Source of the DNA: Dyadobacter chenwenxiniae
GTDB taxonomy: Bacteria; Bacteroidota; Bacteroidia; Cytophagales; Spirosomataceae
DNA length: 64,000 nt
NCBI RefSeq assembly: GCF_022869785.1
Contig: NZ_CP094997.1
Span: 1,178,001-1,242,000 of the forward strand
Direction of reading: 5' to 3'
Position 1 is the stretch's first letter, and every line of letters begins with the position of its first letter. Below the pieces are notes generated by a model that saw only the letters and a program-made list of their open reading frames with translations, was not told the origin of the DNA and made no database searches. The position numbers and the translations under genes are program-made. Shown here one piece after another: positions 9,772 through 18,891 of the stretch.

Positions 9772-11427
9772 ATGATCCACACCATCGATATCACGATAAG
9801 CGCGTTGTACATCACGGCGATTTTTGTCATCGGTTTGTGGGCTGGACTGAAACATAAAAACCAATCGAAAACCGGCACGAATGAAGCTGGTGCCTACTTT
9901 TTGGCTGGAAAAACATTGCGCTGGCCCACCATCGGGCTGGCCTTGTTTGCGACCAACATTTCCTGCGTGCACCTGGTAAGCCTCGCGCAAAGCGGTTTTG
10001 ATACGGGACTGTTGAACGGGAATTTCGAATGGATGGCCGCATTCATTCTGATCCTGCTCACCCTGTTCTTCGCGCCATTCTACATCCGTTCGGGAGTTTC
10101 CACTTTGCCCGATTTCCTGGAAAAACGCTACGACCGCGCAAGCCGCGACTGGCTGGCTGTGATTTCCGTCGTTTCGGCCGTTATTGTACACATTTCATTT
10201 TCATTGCTAGCCGGCGGCATTGTGCTGCAAACATTATTTGGCGTGGATATGTACACCAGTATCATCGCCATTTCCGTCATTACGGCCATTTACACCATTG
10301 TCGGCGGGTTAACGGCGGTGGTGGTGACCGAGTCCATTCAAACCATTGTGCTCTTGTTCGGCGCGGTGATCATCAGCGTTGCGGCTTATAACAAAATGGG
10401 CGGGTGGGAGCCGATGGTCCATGTGCTGCAGGCGACAGACCAGCTTGAAAAATTGTCGATGATGCGTCCGCATGGCGATAGCAGCGGCATGCCCTGGTAT
10501 GCGGTGTTCCTGGGTTACCCGATTTTGGGGATTTGGTATTGGTGTGCTGATCAGACGATTGTCCAGCGTGTGCTGGGTGCGAAAGACGAAAATCATGCAC
10601 GCATCGGTCCGCTTTTTTGTGGTTTTATCAAAATCCTGCCCGTTTTCATTTTCGTACTGCCTGGCCTTTTTGCCTATACATTATCGCAATCCGGCGGACT
10701 GGATATCTCAGCATTACAAACCGTTTCCGCAGGCAAAACCGTCGTCAACAGCAAAGGGATTTATACATTAATGATCACCCAGCTTTTGCCAAAAGGCCTG
10801 GTCGGCATATTGGTCGCCGCGTTGCTGTCGGGCTTGATGAGCCAGATCTCGGGTGCACTGAATTCTATTTCAACACTGGTCAGTTATGATCTGTATCAGC
10901 GCCGCAAGCCTGATGCTTCGGACAAGCAGCTCATCCGCGTGGGGAAAATCTCGGCGGGCGTTGCGCTGATCGTTGCACTAGCCACATTGCCGCTTTTAAA
11001 CAGTTATGAGAGTATTTTCAATGGTCTAAACGACATTATAGCACACATTGCGCCGCCCATCACTTGCGTTTTTCTGCTCGGGATTTTCTGGAAAAATGCG
11101 TCCGCGGCTTCTTCCAAATTTACACTTTGGATCGGCTCGGCGGTCGGCGTCATTGTGTTTACAGTAAATAAGTTATACCCGGAAACAGCCGTTGGCCAGA
11201 TTCCTTTCATGATGATGGCGTTCTATTTATTTTGTTTTTGCGTATGGGTCCAGGTCGTTTGCTCCTTCATCTTCCCTGTCCGCCACACTTCCGAAAGTCT
11301 CCAACTTTATTGGAAATCGCCCTTTGAATCCCTGCTAACTCCCGGCTGGAAAGGGTTAGGAAATTACAAAACCCTGTCACTGCTCCTGGCCGGGATCATG
11401 TGTTTCCTGTTCTGGTTTTTCAGGTAA
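9772..11427 (+). CDS. Sodium:solute symporter (SSS/SLC5 family), probable L-fucose or fuconate importer
   Basis: 551 residues with about 13-14 hydrophobic segments from residue 7 to the C-terminus. Characteristic blocks are 'AGAYFLAGKTLRWPTIGLAL', 'SGVSTLPDFLEKRYD', 'IYTIVGGLTAVVVTESIQT' and 'LLSGLMSQISGALNSISTL', all standard in SSF-fold sodium-coupled sugar importers. It acts in the inner membrane. Its place 15 bp after fuconate dehydratase suggests it imports fucose or a related sugar released in the periplasm by the downstream fucosidase. Substrate assignment is by context only. Confidence 0.9.
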   Translation: MIHTIDITISALYITAIFVIGLWAGLKHKNQSKTGTNEAGAYFLAGKTLRWPTIGLALFATNISCVHLVSLAQSGFDTGLLNGNFEWMAAFILILLTLFFAPFYIRSGVSTLPDFLEKRYDRASRDWLAVISVVSAVIVHISFSLLAGGIVLQTLFGVDMYTSIIAISVITAIYTIVGGLTAVVVTESIQTIVLLFGAVIISVAAYNKMGGWEPMVHVLQATDQLEKLSMMRPHGDSSGMPWYAVFLGYPILGIWYWCADQTIVQRVLGAKDENHARIGPLFCGFIKILPVFIFVLPGLFAYTLSQSGGLDISALQTVSAGKTVVNSKGIYTLMITQLLPKGLVGILVAALLSGLMSQISGALNSISTLVSYDLYQRRKPDASDKQLIRVGKISAGVALIVALATLPLLNSYESIFNGLNDIIAHIAPPITCVFLLGIFWKNASAASSKFTLWIGSAVGVIVFTVNKLYPETAVGQIPFMMMAFYLFCFCVWVQVVCSFIFPVRHTSESLQLYWKSPFESLLTPGWKGLGNYKTLSLLLAGIMCFLFWFFR

Positions 11428-11446
11428 AAAGTTACTTGTTAAATCA

Positions 11447-11520
11447 GCGGAAAATCCACTTTCTATAATCGTATTATCCATGTTTTTATCAGGTTAGTCC
11501 ATTTCAATGTGATTTTCCGC
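11447..11520. promoter_or_regulatory. Inverted repeat upstream of susC enclosing the candidate operator
   Basis: GCGGAAAATC at 11447-11456 is the exact reverse complement of GATTTTCCGC at 11511-11520. The 54-bp interior contains the 15-bp operator-like sequence at 11467-11481. It lies between the symporter stop and the susC start. It could be a terminator-like stem, a leader structure or a protein-binding site; no T run follows. Confidence 0.4.
11467..11481 (+). promoter_or_regulatory. Candidate operator, copy 2 (AATCGTATTATCCAT)
   Basis: Matches the 15-bp sequence at 7490-7504 at 14 of 15 positions and lies 84 bp before the susC start codon. The placement is suitable for activation of the SusCD operon by the locus AraC regulator. 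Inferred, not demonstrated. Confidence 0.45.
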
Positions 11521-11564
11521 GCTTTAATTTTACCCCATCAAATAGTATAAATTAATGAAAGAAT

Positions 11565-14500
11565 ATGGAAAAATCTACCTTAACCAAATGGCAGCTTCCC
11601 AGGCTGCTGCTGACTTTTTTGCTGTGCGTCGTCAGTATGATTTCCGCGTCCGCACAGGCGGTTGACATTACCGGAACTGTTACTGCCGGAGATAATGGAG
11701 GTCTGCCGGGCGTTTCGATTACTGTAAAAGGCACCAATTCGGGCACAGTCACCGATCTGAATGGCAAGTATTCGGTGAATGTCGCCGACCAAAATTCGAT
11801 CCTCGTATTCTCTTACATTGGTTATGAGGCTGTGGAGCAAATCGTGGGCGGGCGCAGCGTCATTGATGTGGTGATGAAAGAAGATTTGAAGCAACTGAGC
11901 GAAGTGGTTGTAGTCGGCTATGGAACGCAGAAAAAGGTGAACCTGACCGGTGCCGTGGCCACAGTAAGCGGTGACGAAATGATCAAAAGACCGGTTACCA
12001 ACCCTACTGCCATGTTGCAGGGAACAATGCCGGGTGTGCAGGTGACGCAGGGCAGGGGCGAGCCTGGTAATGAAGGCATTTCGGTTCGGATCAGAGGCAC
12101 GGGAACATTCAGTAACGCCGGCTCCGATCCGCTCGTGCTGATCGACGGCGTGCAAGGCAATATGTCTGATCTGAACCCGAACAACATTGAAAGTGTGTCT
12201 GTTTTGAAAGATGCGGCTTCTGCTTCCATTTACGGTGCGCGAGCTGCTAACGGGGTGATTTTGGTAACCACAAAAAAAGGAAGTGAAGGTAAGTTAAGTG
12301 TACAATACAGCGGAAATTACGCCATTAGCAAGCCTACAAAGCTCTTTGACCTGATCACCAATTCGGCCGAATACATGGAGCTGTATAATGAAGCGCGCGT
12401 AAATTCGGGCTTAACATCGGGCTTGTATTCGCAGCAGCAGATTGACGAATACCGCAATGCGACAGACCGCAACCTTTACCCGAACACAGACTGGCTCAGC
12501 CTCATTTTCCGAACCGCTCCCACGCACCAGCATAACCTCACCTTCGACGGAGGCCGCGGCGGAACGCATTTCAATGCCTCCATTGGTTACGTGAATCAGA
12601 AGGGTGTAATGAAAGGATTTGATTATGAAAAATACAATGCGCGGCTGAACATTGCTTCACAGATCAATAAGAAGATCAAGTTCGGGGCGAACATTGCGCT
12701 GAAATCCGGCAAGACCGAATCGCCCGTTTTTGGCTCGGAAGATATGTTTTTGTCCGCAATGTCCCAGGCGCCAACTTACGGCCCGAAACTGGCCGACGGC
12801 AGCGGACGTTTTACTTACAAGGCGTATGACTTGGAATACAATAATAAAAACCCCATCGCGCTGCTGGACGGGCACATTAACCGTGACAAACTGGATTATT
12901 CTGCCAACACGCAGGGCTGGTTTGAGGTGAATTTGTTGAAAGGCTTAACCTGGTATGCGAAAGGCGCAGTGAATGCGGATTTTTACAAAACAAAATCCTT
13001 CAAACCGCCATTGCAGCTGTACAATTTCCGCACGAATGCGTTCATGGCAACATTGGATCTCGGCGGGGGGCTGGAAGTGAAGGACGAGCAGAATATTTAT
13101 ACCAATTTGTTCTCCTACCTGGACTATGAGCACACTTTTGGACAAAATCATGCATTTAAAGCGCAGGTGGGTTACAGCACCGAGAAGAACTCTTTCCAGG
13201 ACCTCGAGGCGATTAGAAGAAACTTTCCGACCGATGTTTTACGAGAGATTAACGCTGGAAGTCCGTCCATTCAATATGCCAATGGTTCCCAGAAGCAATG
13301 GGCGATCAACTCGATTTTTGGCAGGCTGAACTACAATTTCAAGGAGCGTTATTTGCTGGAAGCCAATATGCGTTATGACGGAACGTCGCGCCTTGCTTCC
13401 GGTTCACGCTGGGGCGTTTTTCCTTCCTTCTCGGCCGGATGGCGCGTTACGGAGGAAGATTTTATCAAAAACCTGGACCTGAACTGGCTGAATAGCATGA
13501 AGTTTCGAGGTTCGTGGGGTCAGCTGGGCAACCAGAACATCGGAGAATATCCTTATCAGGCGATCCTGAGCTTTACCGGAAACTATTCATTTGATGACTC
13601 CAATTTGTCATCCGGCGTGGCGCAGACGAACCTTTCCAATGCGAATATCAAATGGGAAACCACAACCATTGCCGACTTTGGCCTGGACCTGACCATTTTC
13701 CGCGGCCTGAACCTGACGGCCGACTGGTATCGCAAGACAACAACGGACATTCTTAGAAAATCGCAAGTGACTGGCGTTGTGGGACTCGGCGCGCCGATCA
13801 TCAATAACGGGACCATGCAAAACACGGGCGTGGAGCTGGGACTTTCTTACAATCACCAGGTTAATAGCGGCATGTTTTCGGGGTTGGGCTACAATGTGGG
13901 CGTGAATCTGGAACATTATAAAAACAAGCTGGTGAAATTCGGTCAGCGTGAAATTGAAGGCTATCGCATCCGCGAAGAAGGCAAGGAATACGACACGTAT
14001 TACATGCTGGAAATGGAAGGCATTTTCCAGACTGCCGACGAGATCGCAGCCGCGCCGAAACAATACAATGATGCGACCGTTCCAGGTGACATCCGATTCC
14101 GCGACGCCAATGGCGACGGCAAGGTAAATGACGAAGACCGCGTGGTGATGACGGGCAATTATCCCGGTCTGAACTATTCATTCAATGCATCGGCCAACTG
14201 GAAGGGTTTTGACATTTCGGCTCTTTTTCAAGGGGTTAACAATGTTAAGTTTTTTGTCGACAACTGGGGAACGGTGCCATTTGTGCAAGGTTCACCGCCT
14301 ACAACGGATTGGAGAAATCGCTGGACGCCCGAAAACCCATCGACGACCATGCCGCGCATTTACTGGGGCTGGGGCGCTCCCGACCGCATTCGCAGGGCTT
14401 CTTCTTACTTTCTGCAGGACGCTTCTTATCTGCGTTTGAAAAACCTCACATTTGGTTATACGCTGCCGCAAACGGTCGTGAAAAAGATCGGCATTGATAA

Positions 14501-14642
14501 TCTCCGCGTGTTTTTCTCAGGCGATAACCTCCTGACAGCCACCAAATATCCGGGCCTGGATCCCGAGCGCGGCGGGAGCGGAAGCTTTGTGCAATATCCT
14601 CAAAACAAGATTTATTCATTCGGACTAAATATCAAATTATAA
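11565..14642 (+). CDS. SusC/RagA-type TonB-dependent outer-membrane transporter
   Basis: 1025 residues: a signal peptide (to about ASAQ, residue 30), a carboxypeptidase-regulatory-like domain ('VDITGTVTAGDNGGLPGVSI' onward), the SusC hallmark 'VVVVGYGTQKK' before the plug domain ('ERVRGTGTF'-like 'SVRIRGTGTFSNAGSDPL', then 'IYGARAANGVILVTTKKG'), and a 22-strand barrel ending 'KIYSFGLNIKL' with a terminal hydrophobic strand. It imports oligosaccharides across the outer membrane with energy from TonB-ExbBD. The stop codon overlaps the SusD start by one base (TAATG), so the two are translationally coupled. The glycosidases downstream suggest the cargo is a fucose- and galactose-containing glycan. 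Confidence 0.96.
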   Translation: MEKSTLTKWQLPRLLLTFLLCVVSMISASAQAVDITGTVTAGDNGGLPGVSITVKGTNSGTVTDLNGKYSVNVADQNSILVFSYIGYEAVEQIVGGRSVIDVVMKEDLKQLSEVVVVGYGTQKKVNLTGAVATVSGDEMIKRPVTNPTAMLQGTMPGVQVTQGRGEPGNEGISVRIRGTGTFSNAGSDPLVLIDGVQGNMSDLNPNNIESVSVLKDAASASIYGARAANGVILVTTKKGSEGKLSVQYSGNYAISKPTKLFDLITNSAEYMELYNEARVNSGLTSGLYSQQQIDEYRNATDRNLYPNTDWLSLIFRTAPTHQHNLTFDGGRGGTHFNASIGYVNQKGVMKGFDYEKYNARLNIASQINKKIKFGANIALKSGKTESPVFGSEDMFLSAMSQAPTYGPKLADGSGRFTYKAYDLEYNNKNPIALLDGHINRDKLDYSANTQGWFEVNLLKGLTWYAKGAVNADFYKTKSFKPPLQLYNFRTNAFMATLDLGGGLEVKDEQNIYTNLFSYLDYEHTFGQNHAFKAQVGYSTEKNSFQDLEAIRRNFPTDVLREINAGSPSIQYANGSQKQWAINSIFGRLNYNFKERYLLEANMRYDGTSRLASGSRWGVFPSFSAGWRVTEEDFIKNLDLNWLNSMKFRGSWGQLGNQNIGEYPYQAILSFTGNYSFDDSNLSSGVAQTNLSNANIKWETTTIADFGLDLTIFRGLNLTADWYRKTTTDILRKSQVTGVVGLGAPIINNGTMQNTGVELGLSYNHQVNSGMFSGLGYNVGVNLEHYKNKLVKFGQREIEGYRIREEGKEYDTYYMLEMEGIFQTADEIAAAPKQYNDATVPGDIRFRDANGDGKVNDEDRVVMTGNYPGLNYSFNASANWKGFDISALFQGVNNVKFFVDNWGTVPFVQGSPPTTDWRNRWTPENPSTTMPRIYWGWGAPDRIRRASSYFLQDASYLRLKNLTFGYTLPQTVVKKIGIDNLRVFFSGDNLLTATKYPGLDPERGGSGSFVQYPQNKIYSFGLNIKL

Positions 14643-16159
14643 TGAAAAGTCAGAAACTAAAATTGTTCATGCTGCTGACTTTGGCGTTCGGCGCATGCCA
14701 AGATTCCCTCGAACTGAACCCGCTGGATCAGATTTCGTCTTCCACATTCTGGAAAACAAAAAGTGATTTCGACAAAGCATTGACCGCCAATTACGCTTCT
14801 ATGCAAGCCGATCCCTGGGCGGTGGAGCTGCCGGTTTGGAACTGTCTGACCGACGATGGTTTCGCGCAGCACAATTCCGGCGCAGCCAAGGAGATCACGT
14901 CGGGCAGCATCAGCCCGTCAACAGGCGGTTATGTATCAGGGGTTTATAGTGAAAGTTACAAGGCCATTGCCCGGGTGAATATTTTCCTGTCGCAGCTGAA
15001 AGCTTACACAAATTCGGACATTACCGAAGAGAACAGGAAGCTTTACGAAGCAGAAGTGCGGTTTTTGCGTGCTTACTACTATTTCCAGTTATATCATTTG
15101 TATGGTGATGTGCCGCTGGTTTTAGAGCCGCTCACATTGGAAACGCAGAACCAGCCCAAAGTGCCCGCTGCCGAAATTCTGACGCAGATCAATGCAGACC
15201 TGGATTTTGCCATTGCCAATCTGAATGCGAATGCATATCCGCAAAATAGTGGCCATGCTGCCGTGACTTCTGCCCAGGCGTTGAAAGCGCGTGTGCTCCT
15301 TTTTGCCGCTTACGGAGAAAACGGAACGCCGGATGCTGCCATGCTAACACAAGTAAAAGCGCTAACCAGCGCCATCATGCCGAAGTACAGCCTGAGCCCG
15401 AACTTCGAAGACGTCTTCCGTGATGCCGGACAGAAAAATAATCCCGAGATCATCTATTCGACGAATTTCCTGGCCCCGAACAACACCCGGCCGTGGGATA
15501 TGTATTACGGTGACTGGCTGGTTGCGAGTCCGTTACAAAATTTTGTAGACGCCTTTGAATGCACCGACGGACTGCCATACGGCGTCTCGCCGCTGACAGA
15601 TAAGAAAGAGCCATTCAAAAATCGCGACTCGCGCCTGGCCAAAACAGTCTTCGTCGATCACCCAGATTTCGGCGGCGGCAGGGTGCACATTCCATCCAAC
15701 AGCCGGCCATCGGGCTATGGTGTGATGAAATTCCTTGCGCCTGAGAACATTCCATTCGGTTTCTCTACATTAAGCCAGCAAAATGCAGTAGTGCTACGCC
15801 TGGCGGAGGTTTTACTGATGTATGCCGAAGCCCAAAATGAAATCTCCGGTCCGGACGCAACCGTTTACAAAGCAGTAAACGACATCCGTCTCCGCTCCAA
15901 AATGCCCGCATTGCCAGCAGGACTCACCAAAGCCCAAATGCGGGAAAGAATCCGCCACGAGCGCCGCATCGAGCTAGGCTTCGAAGGATTGCGCTATTAT
16001 GATTTAAAAAGATGGCACATCGCAGAGCAGGTTTTGAACAATGTTAAAGACAGCTTCGTGCCTTATAAGTTTGAAGAAAAGTTCTATAAGTGGCCCATTC
16101 CGCAGCCGGAAATTGACAAGAGCGGCGGGGTGTTGACGCAGAATGAGGATTATTTGTGA
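14642..16159 (+). CDS. SusD/RagB-family surface glycan-binding lipoprotein
   Basis: 505 residues with a lipoprotein signal ending 'LAFGAC' (cysteine about residue 19). The N-terminal SusD-like region 'NPLDQISSSTFWKTKSDF' and the C-terminal RagB/SusD block 'MRERIRHERRIELGFEGLRYYDLKRW' are clear. It forms the lid of the SusC channel on the cell surface and captures oligosaccharides. It overlaps susC by one base. A 373-bp region with repeats separates it from the fucosidase. Confidence 0.96.
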   Translation: MKSQKLKLFMLLTLAFGACQDSLELNPLDQISSSTFWKTKSDFDKALTANYASMQADPWAVELPVWNCLTDDGFAQHNSGAAKEITSGSISPSTGGYVSGVYSESYKAIARVNIFLSQLKAYTNSDITEENRKLYEAEVRFLRAYYYFQLYHLYGDVPLVLEPLTLETQNQPKVPAAEILTQINADLDFAIANLNANAYPQNSGHAAVTSAQALKARVLLFAAYGENGTPDAAMLTQVKALTSAIMPKYSLSPNFEDVFRDAGQKNNPEIIYSTNFLAPNNTRPWDMYYGDWLVASPLQNFVDAFECTDGLPYGVSPLTDKKEPFKNRDSRLAKTVFVDHPDFGGGRVHIPSNSRPSGYGVMKFLAPENIPFGFSTLSQQNAVVLRLAEVLLMYAEAQNEISGPDATVYKAVNDIRLRSKMPALPAGLTKAQMRERIRHERRIELGFEGLRYYDLKRWHIAEQVLNNVKDSFVPYKFEEKFYKWPIPQPEIDKSGGVLTQNEDYL

Positions 16160-16174
16160 GACGCAGCCTACTTT

Positions 16175-16310
16175 GTCAGCTGAGCGTAAATACGTTTGTG
16201 ACGCTGAGCGTAGTACGTCTGTCAGCCTGAGCGTAATACGTCTGTCAGCCAGCGTAATACGTCTGTCAGCCTGATCGCAATACGTCTGTCAGCCTGAGCA
16301 CAATACGTTT
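16175..16310 (+). repeat. 23-bp tandem repeat, six imperfect units
   Basis: Six head-to-tail copies of GTCAGCCTGAGCGTAATACGTCT with one to four changes each; copy 4 lacks two bases. Units start near 16175, 16198, 16221, 16244, 16265 and 16288. The first 12 bases of the unit (GTCAGCCTGAGC) are also the beginning of the palindrome that follows at 16311. The array may therefore have grown by slippage or duplication from one end of that palindrome. Confidence 0.85.
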
Positions 16311-16431
16311 GTCAGCCTGAGCGGAGTCGAAGGCACGTGCAGGACGCTCGTTGACATCGGGCAATCAATCCTGTAAGTAACAATGTGCACGTGCCTTCGA
16401 CCGCCCGGCGGCCCGGTCCGCTCAGGCTGAC
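16311..16431. repeat. Interrupted long palindrome (REP-like element)
   Basis: The left arm at 16311-16340 begins GTCAGCCTGAGCGGA and ends GAAGGCACGTGC (30 bp). The right arm is its exact reverse complement but split by a 15-bp GC-rich insert, CGCCCGGCGGCCCGG at 16402-16416; the halves are 16387-16401 and 16417-16431. The loop is 46 bp. The TGAGCGGAGTCGAAGG core resembles a palindromic repeat scattered in many Bacteroidota genomes (from memory). It could form a strong hairpin in mRNA and act as an attenuator or stability element. Confidence 0.85.
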
Positions 16432-16532
16432 AAAAAGGGAGGCGGCGTGACAAGGAAGGCTGTCAAAAAAGGATTCTACCAGACAACAAACTGCCTGAAA
16501 CAAAATAGAATGATAAGTAAAAACCACTAACA

Positions 16533-18881
16533 ATGACATATAAACTCATAACAGCGTTTCTATTAACCATTTCATTAACAACCATTTCCATAGCCCAGGT
16601 TAAACCACAACGCCTTTGGTTTAACAAGCCGGCAAGCCAATGGGAGGAGACCATTCCGGTTGGTAATGGGCGGTTGGGGATGATGAGTGATGGCGGGGTG
16701 ATGCGGGAGAATGTGGTACTGAACGACATTACGCTTTGGTCCGGCGGGGTGCAGGATGCGAATAATTATGACGCGCATAAAAGCTTGCCTGAGATCCGCA
16801 GGCTGCTTCTGGAAGGTAAAAACGATGAAGCGCAGAAGCTGGTGAACCAGAATTTCGTGGCCAAAGGCGCCGGATCGGGGCATGGTGACGGGGCTAATGT
16901 GCCTTTTGGGTGTTATCAGGTGCTGGGGAACCTGCGAATGCAGTTTGCTTACAAAGGCGTTGATTCCTCGAACATTCAATACAAAGATTACAAGCGTGAA
17001 TTGTCGCTGAGTGATGCGGTGGCGAGTCTGGTTTACACCGTGAACGGCGTGACTTACAGGCGCGAATACTTTACGAGCTTTGGGGATGATATTGGCATAA
17101 TCAAAATTTCGGCCGACAAGCCGGGACAGCTGAATTTGCGCCTTAACCTCGACCGTCCCGAGCGTTTTCAGACTGTTGTGAAGAACAATGCCCTCGAAAT
17201 GTCGGGGCAGCTGAACAATGGAACGGACGGGAAAGGGATGAAATACCTGGCCAAGATCAAGCCGCAGGTGAAGGGTGGGAAACTGGCAGTTTCTGGCAAG
17301 CAGATCGTCATTACGGATGCGGATGAGATCATTCTCTATTTTTCGGCTGGGACAGATTTTAAAGACAAAAACTTCCAAACGGAGACGGAGAGGCTGATTG
17401 ATGTCGCAGTGAAAAAATCTTACACTGTTCAGAAACAGAGTCATATTGCCAATTACCAGAAATTCTTCAATCGTACGACGCTGCATCTGGGTGGTTCGAA
17501 AGGGGATGATTTGCCCACGGACCAGCGGCTTTCATCATTCCAGAAAAATCCCGGTTCGGACAACGAGCTGCCCGTTTTATTTTTCCAGTATGGCCGTTAT
17601 CTCAGCATTAGCAGCACGCGGGTGGGGTTATTGCCACCGAACTTGCAGGGGCTTTGGGCTAACCAGATCCAGACGCCCTGGAACGGAGATTATCACCTGG
17701 ATGTGAACATTCAGATGAACCAGTGGCCGGTGGAGGTCGTCAACCTTTCGGAGCTCAATTTGCCGCTGGCTGATCTGGTAAAAGGATTGGTAAAACCCGG
17801 CGAAAAAACGGCGAAAGCATATTACAATGCCGATGGCTGGGTGGCGCACGTGATCACCAATGTCTGGGGTTTTACAGAACCTGGCGAAGAGGCTTCCTGG
17901 GGCGCAAGCAATGCAGGTTCGGGTTGGATCTGCAACAATCTTTGGGAACATTATGCATTTACATTAGACAAAGATTACCTCAAAGACATTTATCCCATCC
18001 TGAAAGGCGCGGCGGAATTTTACAACAGTGCATTGGTGCAACATCCAAAAACAGGCTGGCTGGTTACCGCTCCGTCCATTTCACCTGAAAACTCATTTTA
18101 CCTGCCCAATGGCAAAACAGCCGCCATCTGCATGGGCCCAACGATTGATAACCAGATGACGCGGGAGCTTTTCACCAATGTCATCACGGCTTGCGAAGTG
18201 CTGGGCGTGGATGCCGCATTGAAAACAACATTGCAGAATAAATTGAAACAATTGCCGCCGCCGGGTGTGGTAGGAAGCGACGGCCGGCTGATGGAGTGGC
18301 TCGAAGAATACAAAGAAGTCGAGCCGAAACACCGCCACATTGCCCATTTGTACGGACTTTTCCCCGCACCGCTCATTACGCCGGAAAAAACGCCTGAACT
18401 CGCTGCTGCTTCCGCCAAAACGCTGGAAGCGCGCGGCGATGACAGTCCGGGCTGGTCGAAGGCTTATAAGCTGTTGTTTTGGGCGAGATTGCACGATGGT
18501 AACCGCGCTAATAAATTGCTGAAAGAACTCCTTGTGCCCACGCTGGATACGAATATGAACTACGGAGCAGGTGGCGGGGTGTATCCTAACATGCTCGTTG
18601 CCGGTCCACCATTCCAAATCGATGGGAACTATGGCGGCACAGCCGGGATCGCCGAAATGCTGATTCAAAGCCACGATGGTTACATTGACATTCTCCCCGC
18701 TATGCCGGATGCCTGGAAAGCCTCGGGTGAAGTGAAAGGTTTGAAAGCGCGCGGAAATTTTACCGTAGATTTTAAATGGGAAAACGGTAAAGTGACGGAT
18801 TATAAGGTTTTGTCAAAAACACCCCGGAAAGTGTGGGTGAAAATGAATGGCGAAAAGAAGGAAATTACATCAACACATTAA
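16533..18881 (+). CDS. GH95-family alpha-L-fucosidase
   Basis: 782 residues with a signal peptide (to 'SIAQ', about residue 22). Family blocks are 'LWFNKPASQWEETIPVGNGR', 'NDITLWSGG', 'LPPNLQGLWAN' and 'DYHLDVNIQMNQWP'; the last holds the two asparagines near the catalytic water. 'APSISPEN' carries the probable acid glutamate, and 'IDGNYGGTAGIAEML' the conserved aspartate. GH95 enzymes release terminal alpha-1,2-L-fucose by inversion; some members act on alpha-galactosides, so activity is strongly but not fully settled. It probably acts in the periplasm and feeds fucose to the symporter and the fuconate pathway. The next glycosidase starts 10 bp downstream, in the same operon. Confidence 0.92.
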   Translation: MTYKLITAFLLTISLTTISIAQVKPQRLWFNKPASQWEETIPVGNGRLGMMSDGGVMRENVVLNDITLWSGGVQDANNYDAHKSLPEIRRLLLEGKNDEAQKLVNQNFVAKGAGSGHGDGANVPFGCYQVLGNLRMQFAYKGVDSSNIQYKDYKRELSLSDAVASLVYTVNGVTYRREYFTSFGDDIGIIKISADKPGQLNLRLNLDRPERFQTVVKNNALEMSGQLNNGTDGKGMKYLAKIKPQVKGGKLAVSGKQIVITDADEIILYFSAGTDFKDKNFQTETERLIDVAVKKSYTVQKQSHIANYQKFFNRTTLHLGGSKGDDLPTDQRLSSFQKNPGSDNELPVLFFQYGRYLSISSTRVGLLPPNLQGLWANQIQTPWNGDYHLDVNIQMNQWPVEVVNLSELNLPLADLVKGLVKPGEKTAKAYYNADGWVAHVITNVWGFTEPGEEASWGASNAGSGWICNNLWEHYAFTLDKDYLKDIYPILKGAAEFYNSALVQHPKTGWLVTAPSISPENSFYLPNGKTAAICMGPTIDNQMTRELFTNVITACEVLGVDAALKTTLQNKLKQLPPPGVVGSDGRLMEWLEEYKEVEPKHRHIAHLYGLFPAPLITPEKTPELAAASAKTLEARGDDSPGWSKAYKLLFWARLHDGNRANKLLKELLVPTLDTNMNYGAGGGVYPNMLVAGPPFQIDGNYGGTAGIAEMLIQSHDGYIDILPAMPDAWKASGEVKGLKARGNFTVDFKWENGKVTDYKVLSKTPRKVWVKMNGEKKEITSTH

Positions 18882-18891
18882 AATATCTGTT

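Larger units (their letters stand above)
16160..16532. other. Repeat-containing intergenic region between susD and the fucosidase
   Basis: Contains no plausible gene. It holds a 23-bp tandem repeat (16175-16310), a long interrupted palindrome (16311-16431), and a 100-bp leader to the fucosidase gene. The repeat and palindrome could reduce transcription between the transporter pair and the hydrolases, or be mobile-element debris. Confidence 0.8.

Noticed and set aside
9631..10191. A 186-residue antisense frame across the dehydratase end and the symporter start.
   Set aside because: Typical mirror frame of a GC-biased gene, covering a well-supported transporter; no motif.
16175..16310. A CRISPR-like array of repeated 23-bp units.
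   Set aside because: The units are contiguous with no variable spacers and each unit differs by substitutions; there are no cas genes. It is a tandem repeat.
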